Notes: generated from the sequence alone by a model not told the origin. DNA of 32,849 bases from BJGO01 sp964640655 (GCA_964640655.1 CAZXFT010000028.1:1-32849); one strand, 5' to 3'. Positions 17,077 to 25,457 are shown, counted from the stretch's first letter. Translations and numbers: made by a program.

Positions 17077-17724
17077 TTACAAACTTTTAGTCCAACTATC
17101 AGGATGCTTACGCCAGGCCTCCAGAGTCAGAATCTCATCTTCGTGTACGTATGAAAGTTCAACAGCCTTTTGAATTAGATGCGGGTAATCGCTGAGTGTA
17201 TAAAATGAGCAATGCTCATTCTTAAAATTAGTTTCACTCAGTTCAAAGGAATAAGAAAAAATAGCCAACATACCAATGACATCACATTCAGCTGCACGTA
17301 GTGCACGTATAGCATTGATGCTGCTTCCGCCGGTAGAAATTAAATCTTCAACTACAACTGTTTTTTGATTAGGTAAGGTGCGACCTTCAATCATATTACT
17401 TAAACCATGAGACTTGGGAGACGAGCGCACATAGCAAAAAGGTATATTTAGTGCATCGGCAAGAATGGCGCCGAGAGGAATACCCGCTGTTGCAACACCT
17501 GCAATTAACTCTACGCCGGAGAATTTTTCTTTGATGATTTCAATAAGTTGCTCTTTCACATAATTCCTGATTTCCGGGTAGGAGAGCACGGTTCTGTTAT
17601 CGGTATATATTGGCGATTGCCAGCCCGAAGCCCATGTGTATGGCTTTTGAGGGTTAAGTTTAATTGCGTTAATTTGCAAGAGTAGCTCGGCAGTCCTGTT
17701 TGCCGTTTTTTCTGAAAGAATCAT
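17077..17724 (-). CDS. pyrE: Orotate phosphoribosyltransferase
   Basis: 215 residues from the ATG at 17724 (MILSEKTANR). The frame stays open 20 codons further, but that extension would overlap the divergent Nudix gene and has no family support. PyrE joins orotate to PRPP to give OMP in pyrimidine synthesis. Visible features: SGWQSPIYTDNR near 33-44, GVATAGIPLG (77-86), the active-site Arg100/Lys104 region (YVRSSPKSHG), and the PRPP-binding loop VVVEDLISTGGSS (123-135). Length matches the family. It is followed in the same frame, 15 nt after its stop, by the NtrY-like kinase gene. Confidence 0.93.
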   Translation of the reverse strand: MILSEKTANRTAELLLQINAIKLNPQKPYTWASGWQSPIYTDNRTVLSYPEIRNYVKEQLIEIIKEKFSGVELIAGVATAGIPLGAILADALNIPFCYVRSSPKSHGLSNMIEGRTLPNQKTVVVEDLISTGGSSINAIRALRAAECDVIGMLAIFSYSFELSETNFKNEHCSFYTLSDYPHLIQKAVELSYVHEDEILTLEAWRKHPDSWTKSL

Positions 17725-17733
17725 AGCACAAAA

Positions 17734-18387
17734 ATGTACAAAATTTATATCAATAATGTACCTGTTTATCTCACCAGCAAGCATGGCTCTGCCTTGCCTT
17801 CAACTGATTCTTCTAATTCCGATATTCTCATCACCGACCATACAGCTAAAAAAGACATACTTGAAACCATAGATACCATTAATTCGAGCAAGGGTTTGCG
17901 GGCTTGTTATCTATTAGCACGTAATCCAAAAAATGTATTGAACCATTTTAAAAAGTTCTATAAAGTGGTAGAAGCTGCAGGTGGTGTAGTTTTAAACTCA
18001 AACAATGAAATATTGCTCATTTTCCGCAAAGGAAAATGGGACTTGCCAAAAGGTAAACTTGATCCCGGTGAAACCAAACGTAGAGCTGCAATACGCGAAG
18101 TAAAAGAGGAAACAGGAGTAAAAAAAATTAGAGTACTGCAATCGCTCAAATTATTTGCGGGAAAGCAAACATGTACTTATCATAGCTATATAGATAACGA
18201 GGTTGCTTGCCTCAAATCTTCTTATTGGTTTTTAATGCGCACTTCAGACACGGGAATGCTTATTCCTCAGCTGGAAGAGGATATTGTACAGGCAGAGTGG
18301 GTAGGCCGTGATCAGTTGAGGGAGTACATGGAAAATTCCTATGGATCTGTACGCGATATTATCGATGTTGCACAGACCATTATTTGA
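17734..18387 (+). CDS. Nudix hydrolase with an N-terminal extension
   Basis: 217 residues. The Nudix box spans 107-129 (G-KLDPG-E-TKRRAAI-REVKEETGV) with all catalytic Glu and Arg residues present. The fold begins near residue 78 (VVEAAGGVVLN). Residues 1-76 form a separate N-terminal module without a recognised motif, which recurs in Bacteroidota Nudix proteins. The substrate is unknown: nucleotide diphosphate sugars, oxidised nucleotides or dinucleotide polyphosphates are all possible. The start is 9 bp from pyrE's start on the other strand, and its TGA directly abuts the convergent M16-like gene's stop codon. A nucleotide clean-up role beside pyrE is plausible but unproven. Confidence 0.92.
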   Translation: MYKIYINNVPVYLTSKHGSALPSTDSSNSDILITDHTAKKDILETIDTINSSKGLRACYLLARNPKNVLNHFKKFYKVVEAAGGVVLNSNNEILLIFRKGKWDLPKGKLDPGETKRRAAIREVKEETGVKKIRVLQSLKLFAGKQTCTYHSYIDNEVACLKSSYWFLMRTSDTGMLIPQLEEDIVQAEWVGRDQLREYMENSYGSVRDIIDVAQTII

Positions 18388-20499
18388 TTAGTCTAATCGC
18401 TGAGTAAATATCAGATTGTTTACAGCATCTGAATCACCGGAATAAAAGTTTCGGAACGCTTTTAAATATTTGATCGATGCCTGTTGAATGTCAGAGGGTG
18501 TTACTTTTTGTAATAGATTGTCAAAGTCTTCGACTAACGCGGTGTTATTGTAAAACGATGCAGTACTGATTACCTTATTCCAGTCATCATCTTTGCTATT
18601 GTTTAGATAAAAGGAAGCAATCAGATTTTGTTTAATATCACTCAGCTCGTTCGGTTTCATTCCTGTTTTTTTCAAGCGCTTAACTTCATCCACTATCATT
18701 TGCATGGCTTTATCTGCGTCTCCTGCAGTAAACTGAATAAAAAACAAGGCTGAGTTGGTTTGGGGATAATTTATCTGTAACTCATCTATCAACTTCTTTT
18801 GAGCGTTGGTTTTTATTATGCGATCTTCTAAAATTTTTACCGCTAACATAAATGCAGCATAATCAGAAGTAAAGGGTCTTGGTGCATTGCTTATACATGT
18901 GGCAATACCATCATTTTCACCTTTGATAATTGTGAGGGTTGAAGTGCTTATGTCAACGATTGGATTCAGGCTCTGTAAACTATTACCCCAGTTGAGCCAT
19001 TTGAAATTAGTCTTTAGCGCACTGCGTAATAAAGAGGCATTCACTTTTCCATGCACGGCAATGGAAATATTATTCCGGTTGATTATTGCGCTATATAATT
19101 TTTTTATGGCATCTATCTGAATAGATCCCAGATTTAAACCTTCACCCCAGGGTGTTTTATCATAGGCTTTTCCTGTATAGATAATTTGCGTGCCCAATGT
19201 TCTGAGCTGTTCCCATGAATCACCTTTATTCGTCATCACACCTATAGAAACATCACCGCGTGCTTCATCAATATCACCTAAATTAAAGGCTGGCTTACCC
19301 AACATTTCACCAAGAAGTTTTACGGCATCGTTCCATGAACTTAATGGAAATGTAAATTTCAGTACCGAATAATCAGGCGTACAGTATAAATCCGTTTGCA
19401 TCATCAAGTTATTTTTCTTTAACTCCAGTTCTTCTGTACTATATGATTTAGTAGCACCGTTGAGTAATAGATTTAGTAACAGAGGTTCAATACCTTGTTG
19501 AAGGAACGGATAGTTATTTATACCTCCTTTGATAATAAGTTGCCAGCAAACCATATCGTGCGAGGTTGGTACTAACAAACAATCTATGCTATCGAGTTTT
19601 CCGTGAAATATAGTAACAGCTGGTGCATTGTTCTGAATGGTTGAAGATGGTATCGGTGCTGGAGGTGTTTTTGGCGGAACTACAGGTGGATTAGTTTGTG
19701 TCGGGGCTAACGGTTTATTGGAGTTACTGTTAGAAGTAATATTGGTAGATTGAGGCTGCGGTGCCGGCGTTTGGGTAATTGTCGGTGGTTTTGTTTCCTG
19801 AGGTTTGGTTAGGACCGTTTTTGTAGGCGTCTCCTGTTTTAAAATCTGTAACGGTTTGTTTGTACTATCGGTTTTTGGAGCATTAACTTTTGTCGGGGGT
19901 TGTTCTATAGGTTTTTGTACAATATCATTACTTTTTGGAACTTCCTTATTTATTATATCAGGCAACTCTGTCTTAAGGTTGGTATTTAGCTTTTGTAGAA
20001 AAATTTTATTCTGAGCAATATCACTTGAAGTCAACAAGCGAAAGACATAATGTTTCTTATAAACAGTTGACTGGTTCATTATCTGTTGAACATCAATAAA
20101 AGTGCGGCTGCTGTCTTTAAATGCAAGCACCAGTTCATAGGTGCCTTTTAAAAAATCGGTAACAGTTCTGCGTTGTGTAAATATTAAGCCCAGAGAATCG
20201 TGATACTTAATAGAGTATTTGTCCACCATGGTATCCTTCAAATTCATTCTGAACAGAGTTACTTCAATCAAAGCATTCGGTTTATCGTAGTTGACTAGTA
20301 CTTTACGAAGCGGGTTATTACTTTTTTCGTTTACGTTGTAACTCGTCAGAAAATTATTGTCATATTCCAACGAACCTATAGTGAAATTGAAATTATACTT
20401 TTTGTCATTGACCAAATCGGTTACTATACCTTGAATGTTCTGGGCCATACTTTGTATGGACAAAACTGTAGCGCAAATCAAAATAAGTAGCGATCTCAT
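18388..20499 (-). CDS. Exported M16-fold protein lacking the zinc motif, with a proline-rich linker
   Basis: 703 residues with a signal peptide ending at SMAQ (1-19). Three parts: residues 20-185 are an unrecognised beta-rich domain; about 190-300 is a Pro/Thr/Asn/Gln-rich disordered linker; about 300-703 is an M16 (insulinase/pitrilysin-like) unit with N- and C-terminal halves. Where active M16 enzymes have HxxEH, this protein has P-L-L-L-N (339-343), so both zinc histidines and the catalytic Glu are lost. Other M16 landmarks remain (NGATKSYSTEELE, ISIAVHGKV). It should be a non-catalytic, periplasmic or surface partner protein. Its ATG overlaps the upstream M16-like gene's stop (ATGA, 20496-20499), so the two are probably made in fixed ratio. 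Confidence 0.85.
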   Translation of the reverse strand: MRSLLILICATVLSIQSMAQNIQGIVTDLVNDKKYNFNFTIGSLEYDNNFLTSYNVNEKSNNPLRKVLVNYDKPNALIEVTLFRMNLKDTMVDKYSIKYHDSLGLIFTQRRTVTDFLKGTYELVLAFKDSSRTFIDVQQIMNQSTVYKKHYVFRLLTSSDIAQNKIFLQKLNTNLKTELPDIINKEVPKSNDIVQKPIEQPPTKVNAPKTDSTNKPLQILKQETPTKTVLTKPQETKPPTITQTPAPQPQSTNITSNSNSNKPLAPTQTNPPVVPPKTPPAPIPSSTIQNNAPAVTIFHGKLDSIDCLLVPTSHDMVCWQLIIKGGINNYPFLQQGIEPLLLNLLLNGATKSYSTEELELKKNNLMMQTDLYCTPDYSVLKFTFPLSSWNDAVKLLGEMLGKPAFNLGDIDEARGDVSIGVMTNKGDSWEQLRTLGTQIIYTGKAYDKTPWGEGLNLGSIQIDAIKKLYSAIINRNNISIAVHGKVNASLLRSALKTNFKWLNWGNSLQSLNPIVDISTSTLTIIKGENDGIATCISNAPRPFTSDYAAFMLAVKILEDRIIKTNAQKKLIDELQINYPQTNSALFFIQFTAGDADKAMQMIVDEVKRLKKTGMKPNELSDIKQNLIASFYLNNSKDDDWNKVISTASFYNNTALVEDFDNLLQKVTPSDIQQASIKYLKAFRNFYSGDSDAVNNLIFTQRLD

Positions 20500-22172
20500 T
20501 GTTTGGGTTTTGAAAAAATAGCGCGTTGGTTACGGTATTTATCTAATTGCGACCTGACTGCTGCGATGTAAAGATTTACGTTTATTTCGTCTAACTCTGC
20601 TTCGCTGATTCCCTCCGCATAGAATTTACTATAAAGAGTTGCGTATCGTTTACGCACAAGATCTTTTCTTTCATCTAAATCCTGATATATGGTTATCTCA
20701 GCACCTATTAGCCGATTAATTTTTAAGAATTGAACTGCCTTATAGAAAGCATTCTCACTACTTGTGTTGATGAGTTCGGAGTTTCTGTCAAAATAAATGG
20801 TTAAGTCGTCGTAACTCTCAAAGTCATTGAAGAATGTTCTGCTGTCTGTAGCATCCTGATGTGCCGGTGATATGATTAGAAATCGTGCAGATGGTTTCTC
20901 GACAATGTATCGAGAAATATAATTCTGTAAGTCATTAGCAGTTAATTTGTTGATGATATTCTGTGCATTATAATACTCATTAAGGAGATCGTTGGCCCAA
21001 TGAACTGCCAGTAAATTCAAATACTCGTTTGTTGAAGCAGTCTTGTTCTCAAATAACTGAAAAGTTCGTCGTTTAGCATCTGCTAACTGGTAATCGTCCT
21101 TAATGTACGATCCAAGATGATCCAACCAAATATTTAAAGTATCGTATGTCTTGCGCAATTGATCGGGTGGCATCATACACGTGAAAGTGAAAAAGGATTG
21201 TGATTGAATGTTAAAGGCCTCAGTTTCAAATTCGAAAAAGGAAATGCGTTTGCCCAGTGATGATTTGAACTGGTGAGTATTGCTGTTAAGTAAGGTGTTC
21301 AGCACCTTGCCCGCATAATAATCAACGGTGTTGTTTTTGTATGATGGTCCTGGATAGCAGTATTGCAGTGTAGGGTATTGCGCCGATGAGGTGCCAATTA
21401 AACTTTGTGTAGAAAGTGGTAATCTCACCAGTGTGCTTTTCTCTGTGGTTATGAGTTCGGGTAAAATCCAGCTATTAAACAGATAATTGATTTTAGAAAT
21501 AACTTCAAACTTATTCACCTTTCCATGAACAATGATGATGCAATTCTGAGGACGGTAAAATCGATCACGGTACTCTATAATCTGCTCACGCGTACATCTT
21601 TTTATGTTGTTTGCTTGTGAAGCGGAATTGATTTGGTGCAAACCATATTTTTCAAACAACTTAATTCGTCTTTCATTCAGTAAATAATCTGCCTGTAGAT
21701 TATTTGACTGCCATATAGAATCGGCTTTGTATTTCGCCACTGACAGATCCTCATCGGTAATTACAGGGTGTTGAATCCAATCACTGATCAAATTTAAAAT
21801 ACTATCGGTGTAGCTCTTATAGAACCTGAAATTATAGGTTTGAACATTTTCATATAGCTTGGAATGATATTGCGTTTGAAACTTTATTAGTTTACTTAGA
21901 CTAATAGTGGTAGAAGGATTTTTTTCAGTTGCACCTGTAAACATCAGATTACACAGCAGATTCAGTCCATTATCATTTTCAGTTAAATACATCGGTCCTT
22001 CTTTAACAGCCAGAGTAATGCTGACCACCGGTTTTGAAGCATCTTCTATCACCAGTATCTGCATACCATTATCCAGTTTTTTATTCAGGTAATTGCTTAT
22101 GGTCTGCTGTGCATATAATGAGGAACACCACAGAGTAAAAAAGAAGAAAGATATACGCTTTAAAAACTTCAT
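20496..22172 (-). CDS. Exported M16-fold protein lacking the zinc motif (partner of the next gene)
   Basis: 558 residues with a signal peptide ending at LYAQ (1-22). An M16 N-terminal half begins near residue 28 (KLDNGMQILVIED). The position of HxxEH holds N-L-L-C-N (71-75), so zinc binding and peptidase activity should be absent. The C-terminal half includes IIIVHGKVNKFEVISKI and reaches about residue 450. A helical, charged tail follows (about 450-558). M16B enzymes often work as heterodimers of one active and one inactive chain; here both neighbouring chains are degenerate. The ATG overlaps the methyltransferase gene's TGA by one base (22172) and its own stop overlaps the next start. Function unknown. 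Confidence 0.85.
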   Translation of the reverse strand: MKFLKRISFFFFTLWCSSLYAQQTISNYLNKKLDNGMQILVIEDASKPVVSITLAVKEGPMYLTENDNGLNLLCNLMFTGATEKNPSTTISLSKLIKFQTQYHSKLYENVQTYNFRFYKSYTDSILNLISDWIQHPVITDEDLSVAKYKADSIWQSNNLQADYLLNERRIKLFEKYGLHQINSASQANNIKRCTREQIIEYRDRFYRPQNCIIIVHGKVNKFEVISKINYLFNSWILPELITTEKSTLVRLPLSTQSLIGTSSAQYPTLQYCYPGPSYKNNTVDYYAGKVLNTLLNSNTHQFKSSLGKRISFFEFETEAFNIQSQSFFTFTCMMPPDQLRKTYDTLNIWLDHLGSYIKDDYQLADAKRRTFQLFENKTASTNEYLNLLAVHWANDLLNEYYNAQNIINKLTANDLQNYISRYIVEKPSARFLIISPAHQDATDSRTFFNDFESYDDLTIYFDRNSELINTSSENAFYKAVQFLKINRLIGAEITIYQDLDERKDLVRKRYATLYSKFYAEGISEAELDEINVNLYIAAVRSQLDKYRNQRAIFSKPKQ

Positions 22173-22954
22173 CAGTAATACAAATAAAACTCTTGTTTTG
22201 ATAAGGCAGGGTTAAAGAAAATAACACCCATACGGTAAAGATTAATAGCGAGAGTTACTTGCTGGTCATTTACAATATTTTTCCAGGCATACTGCATGTC
22301 AGCGGAGTAGTTAATGTCATCAAAAACTATAATCGTGTCATAAAGGACGTTAGGCTTAATTATTTCAAAGTACTTCAAAGTTGCTTCACCCGTATGGTGC
22401 GCATCTATAAATAACAGTGTCTTTGGCCGTATTGGATTTATTAACCCTATTAATTTATCAGATACTAAACCGTGATGTATGATGACTTGATTGATTCCAG
22501 TTTCTGAAAACATCACTTCAGAAGCACTGCATAATGCTTGATTTCCTTCTATTGTGTCTATTTGGGTATTCTTGTTTGCCAGTGCCATCCACGAAGTACT
22601 AATACCCAGAGCTGTTCCTGTTTCAACAACATGTTCTATGGAATAATGCCTAACCAAATGATAAAGCAACCTTCCATATTTATTGGTTATAGCTGTGCGA
22701 TGTAAATAATCCTTTACACTTACCTCGTAAACGCCTTGTTTTCCTGCACCAAGTTCTTTGAGCTTCAATATGTCTCTATTTCCGGTATAATGTTTCTTTA
22801 TTCGGATTATTTTTTCTTCTATTTCACGATTACTAAGACCACCGAGCACATTACAACAAAAATCATAAACAAAAGGAGAGTGGATATAGTATCTGCTTTT
22901 TCCTCTTACTAGATAATGCAATAGCAATTTAATTCTGAAAACTAACTTATCCAC
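22172..22954 (-). CDS. Class I SAM-dependent methyltransferase
   Basis: 260 residues. The start is a GTG: an in-frame TAA lies four codons upstream and no ATG fits. The SAM-binding motif I is VVETGTALGIS (109-119), followed by the acidic loop TIEGN (134-138) and later FIDAHHTGEA and FDDINYS, which match the Methyltransf_24/O-methyltransferase group and supply a possible metal site (Asp-His and Asp-Asp). The N-terminal 90 residues are helical and basic, perhaps a membrane or substrate cap. Cytoplasmic. It is the first gene of a coupled trio with two exported M16-like proteins; whether they share a pathway is unknown. The substrate cannot be predicted. Confidence 0.85.
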   Translation of the reverse strand: MDKLVFRIKLLLHYLVRGKSRYYIHSPFVYDFCCNVLGGLSNREIEEKIIRIKKHYTGNRDILKLKELGAGKQGVYEVSVKDYLHRTAITNKYGRLLYHLVRHYSIEHVVETGTALGISTSWMALANKNTQIDTIEGNQALCSASEVMFSETGINQVIIHHGLVSDKLIGLINPIRPKTLLFIDAHHTGEATLKYFEIIKPNVLYDTIIVFDDINYSADMQYAWKNIVNDQQVTLAINLYRMGVIFFNPALSKQEFYLYY

Positions 22955-23027
22955 TAAGCAAGATTAAACGAATTCATGCTCACTATTAAATTTGAGCTAT
23001 CTTGGTTCAAACAATTCAAATCATTCC

Positions 23028-24041
23028 ATGAAAAAAATAACATTACTAATTGTATTTCTGCCACTCATAAGCTTAGCCCAAGATGCTCCCAGAGTTGGAT
23101 TGGCTCAGGTAATCACTTCATTACCTATGAGTAAAATACCAAAATTTTCCTCCAGGGCAAGTTTTGATACCATCTATTCAAACTATGTAAAGAACCTGAT
23201 TTTTGAAACACCTCTACCTGGTTGTGATGAAGTTATAGTGCATAGTGATGGTGCGACCGGTTATGCAGCTGGCACTAATCAATTTGGTGATCTGGAAAAA
23301 ATGCAAAAGTTTAAGGTTTCCAATATTATTGGTGTTTATGAAACCCTGGCTGTCTTTGCTGATAAAGTGCAGGCAAATCCAAATACACCTGTCTATTCCA
23401 ATATTTACACGGTCGACTCAATAACCCATGGTCCTGGTGAATTTGTTTTTGTTTCTGATCCAACTCCTATGTCTGCCATTTGGGGCAACTTAGTCAATCC
23501 AAATTTCTCCGGTTTCCAGTTTCCATTTACTATTCCGGTCTATGATTCCTTTTTTGTCAGTTTCACAATTCCTGAAACTACTGGAGATACAATTGTTTGT
23601 GCTACGACAAAAAATTCATGTTATCCGGGATATCAGATTGCTTGGGAACGTCGTGCGGACAGCACCTTCAAACCCTTTAATGATGGTACATCAGGAACAT
23701 GGGGCTTAAATGTGGAGTTGTTTATTTGCCCTGTAGTAGAACTTGGAAATTTGGGGAGTGCTCAGCAACCAGCAAAAATGAACGGTATATCCATCTATGC
23801 GACTTACCCAAACCCTGCAACTGATTTAATTAATTTTAAGTTTGGAATCGAAGAAACAGGCGAAGTTTCATTGCTGCTATATGACTTGACCGGAAGATTG
23901 GTAACTCATCTTGATATAGGCCAGTTGCAAGCAGGTATCTATGACAAAACCCTTGTAATCAGTGATATTCCATCGGGTGTTTACAACTATGCTATAAAAA
24001 ATAATGACCGATATTTTTTCAGTAGAATTACTGTTCAATAG
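23028..24041 (+). CDS. Secreted protein with T9SS type A sorting domain
   Basis: 337 residues from the ATG at 23028 (MKKITLLIVFL); the frame extends 12 codons upstream only to a TTG and would spoil the signal peptide, which ends at SLAQ. The mature part (about 20-255) is beta-rich, with WGNLVNPNFSGFQFPF and cysteine-containing segments (CATTKNSCYPG), but matches no domain I know. The C-terminal 75 residues are a T9SS type A sorting domain: YPNPATDLINF, LLLYDLTGRLV, a GIYDKT turn and IPSGVYNY. It should be exported by Sec, moved across the outer membrane by T9SS, and attached to the surface or released. The next gene also encodes a T9SS cargo. Confidence 0.88.
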   Translation: MKKITLLIVFLPLISLAQDAPRVGLAQVITSLPMSKIPKFSSRASFDTIYSNYVKNLIFETPLPGCDEVIVHSDGATGYAAGTNQFGDLEKMQKFKVSNIIGVYETLAVFADKVQANPNTPVYSNIYTVDSITHGPGEFVFVSDPTPMSAIWGNLVNPNFSGFQFPFTIPVYDSFFVSFTIPETTGDTIVCATTKNSCYPGYQIAWERRADSTFKPFNDGTSGTWGLNVELFICPVVELGNLGSAQQPAKMNGISIYATYPNPATDLINFKFGIEETGEVSLLLYDLTGRLVTHLDIGQLQAGIYDKTLVISDIPSGVYNYAIKNNDRYFFSRITVQ

Positions 24042-24092
24042 ATTTTTACAATGCCATTACAAAAGCAAATTCTTTTTTTTAATTAAAACTTT

Positions 24093-24100
24093 TACTTTTA
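24093..24100 (+). promoter_or_regulatory. Possible -7 promoter element for the 24142 gene
   Basis: TACTTTTA differs from the Bacteroidota TAnnTTTG consensus only in the last base. It lies 41 bp before the ATG at 24142, in a 100-bp gap after the preceding gene. I see no convincing TTTG at the -33 position; a run of eight T is found there instead. Confidence 0.3.
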
Positions 24101-24141
24101 GCGCTCAAACAAACCACAAATACTTAAACCAATTACAAAAC

Positions 24142-25293
24142 ATGAAAAACTTTACACGCATTTCTGTTCTTCTTGCTGCTCTGGTATTCTCCGGCACAGC
24201 TTACGCTCAGATTCCTTACAAACAAATTAACCAATCTAGAAAATTGGATTACAATGATTACATCAATGCTAAAAAAGGCACTAAGAGTTCAAGAGATGCC
24301 TTTTCATTGTATGTTGACTACGGTACTGCTAATGGTGACGACAATGGATACATCTGGAATTTTAATTCTTTATACACAGCTGCCGATACTGCCTTTAACT
24401 TTATTGGAGTGACTATGGATCAAATAGCCGGATATACTGATCCTGCCGATCCAAATAACAGTATTGTTATTTACTCTAACGTAGGTTTACCTGATCCTTA
24501 TCCATCAACCTTGGTTTTAACTGTTGATTCAATCTTCATTTATTGCACTCATGAGAACAACTCAGCTCAGCAAGATCTTATTACCATGAAAATCGTAAGT
24601 ACCAATACCAACGGTTCTCCATCAACAAATGTTCTTTGGCAACAAACCGATTCATCTGATGTTTCATTGTCACCAAGCGGTAACTGGCTGGGCCAAAATG
24701 CCGGTTTTACATTAGGTTATGGTCCGGCTTATACTACAACTGCAGGTCAAAAAGTTGCATTTGTTATTGAATACCTTGACCCAAGCAAAATTGACTCTTT
24801 TGGTGTTCTTGGTACCTCAGTTGATGATGGTCAAGGTGGAACAAATCAACAAAGTTCATACAAGAATTCATATATGCGTTTCCCTCCAAACATTCCAAAC
24901 ATCGTTTTGAATTCAAATGTAGGTTATGGAAGTCCTGTTGGTTCTCAAGGTTGGCTTGAAGCTCAGAATTGGGCAATATGGGCCAAAGTATCTTACGACT
25001 GGAATGTTGGTATCAATGATGTAAACAATAACCTTACCTTGGTTAGTCTTTCTCCAAACCCAGCTCAAAACTTTGTACGTGCTAACATTGAACTGGCAAA
25101 ACCTTCTGTTGTAACCGCAACATTATCTGATGTTACCGGTCGCGTAATTTCAAACCTTTACAACGGTAATATGAATTCCGGTAAAAATAACATTAACATC
25201 AATACTTCTGATATTGCTGCCGGTGTTTACTTTGTAAACATAGCAGCCGATAATGGTAACGTTGTATCTACACGTGTAGTAGTAACTAAGTAA
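24142..25293 (+). CDS. Secreted protein with T9SS type A sorting domain, possibly highly expressed
   Basis: 383 residues from the ATG at 24142 (MKNFTRISVLL). The frame is open to 24004, inside the preceding gene, but that extension lacks any signal peptide. Signal peptide ends at AYAQ (about residue 23). The mature domain (about 24-300) is rich in Asn, Ser, Thr and Tyr with alternating hydrophobic strands, suggesting a beta sandwich, and has no known catalytic motif. The T9SS type A domain covers about 305-383: SLSPNPAQNF, TATLSDVTGRVIS, SDIAAGVYFVN and VVSTRVVVTK. Codon choice looks even and biased to GGT, GCT and CTT more than in neighbours, and a strong terminator follows, hinting at an abundant surface protein; that is inference. 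Confidence 0.88.
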   Translation: MKNFTRISVLLAALVFSGTAYAQIPYKQINQSRKLDYNDYINAKKGTKSSRDAFSLYVDYGTANGDDNGYIWNFNSLYTAADTAFNFIGVTMDQIAGYTDPADPNNSIVIYSNVGLPDPYPSTLVLTVDSIFIYCTHENNSAQQDLITMKIVSTNTNGSPSTNVLWQQTDSSDVSLSPSGNWLGQNAGFTLGYGPAYTTTAGQKVAFVIEYLDPSKIDSFGVLGTSVDDGQGGTNQQSSYKNSYMRFPPNIPNIVLNSNVGYGSPVGSQGWLEAQNWAIWAKVSYDWNVGINDVNNNLTLVSLSPNPAQNFVRANIELAKPSVVTATLSDVTGRVISNLYNGNMNSGKNNININTSDIAAGVYFVNIAADNGNVVSTRVVVTK

Positions 25294-25314
25294 TTATTAA
25301 ATATTCTTAAAACC

Positions 25315-25342
25315 AAAGCCCGTGCTTGCACGGGCTTTTTTT
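25315..25342 (+). terminator. Strong rho-independent terminator
   Basis: AAAGCCCGTG (25315-25324) pairs perfectly with CACGGGCTTT (25329-25338) around a 4-nt loop, followed by T to 25342. It begins 22 bp after the stop of the 24142 gene and separates it from the beta-barrel gene. Confidence 0.92.
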
Positions 25343-25406
25343 ATGTCTATCTGATACTATTCATAGCCTCAACCTATTAATTTTTTTAGGTGTAGTCAAT
25401 TCTTTT

Positions 25407-25436
25407 TTTGACTTTAAATAATTCATGCTTCTTTTG
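25407..25436 (+). promoter_or_regulatory. Candidate Bacteroidota promoter for the 25458 gene
   Basis: TTTG at 25407-25410 and TTCTTTTG at 25429-25436 fit the -33 TTTG and -7 TAnnTTTG elements with an 18-bp spacer and one mismatch. The transcript would start about 15 bp before the ATG. The -7 element sits inside a perfect GCTTC-TTTT-GAAGC inverted repeat (25427-25440). Confidence 0.45.
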
Positions 25437-25457
25437 AAGCGAAATAATTAATACATC

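Noticed and set aside
17725..17784. A 20-codon upstream extension of pyrE starting at an ATG at 17784
   Set aside because: It would overlap the divergent Nudix gene and adds residues not found in the family; MILSEKTANR at 17724 is a normal PyrE start.
22992..23027. TTG start 12 codons before the first T9SS cargo gene
   Set aside because: The ATG at 23028 is followed at once by a typical signal peptide (MKKITLLIVFL).
24042..24092. Terminator after the first T9SS cargo gene, suggested by eight T
   Set aside because: No GC-rich hairpin precedes the T run.
24004..24141. A longer start for the second T9SS cargo protein, overlapping the preceding gene
   Set aside because: The ATG at 24142 begins a clean signal peptide; the extension is the end of the previous gene in another frame plus AT-rich spacer.
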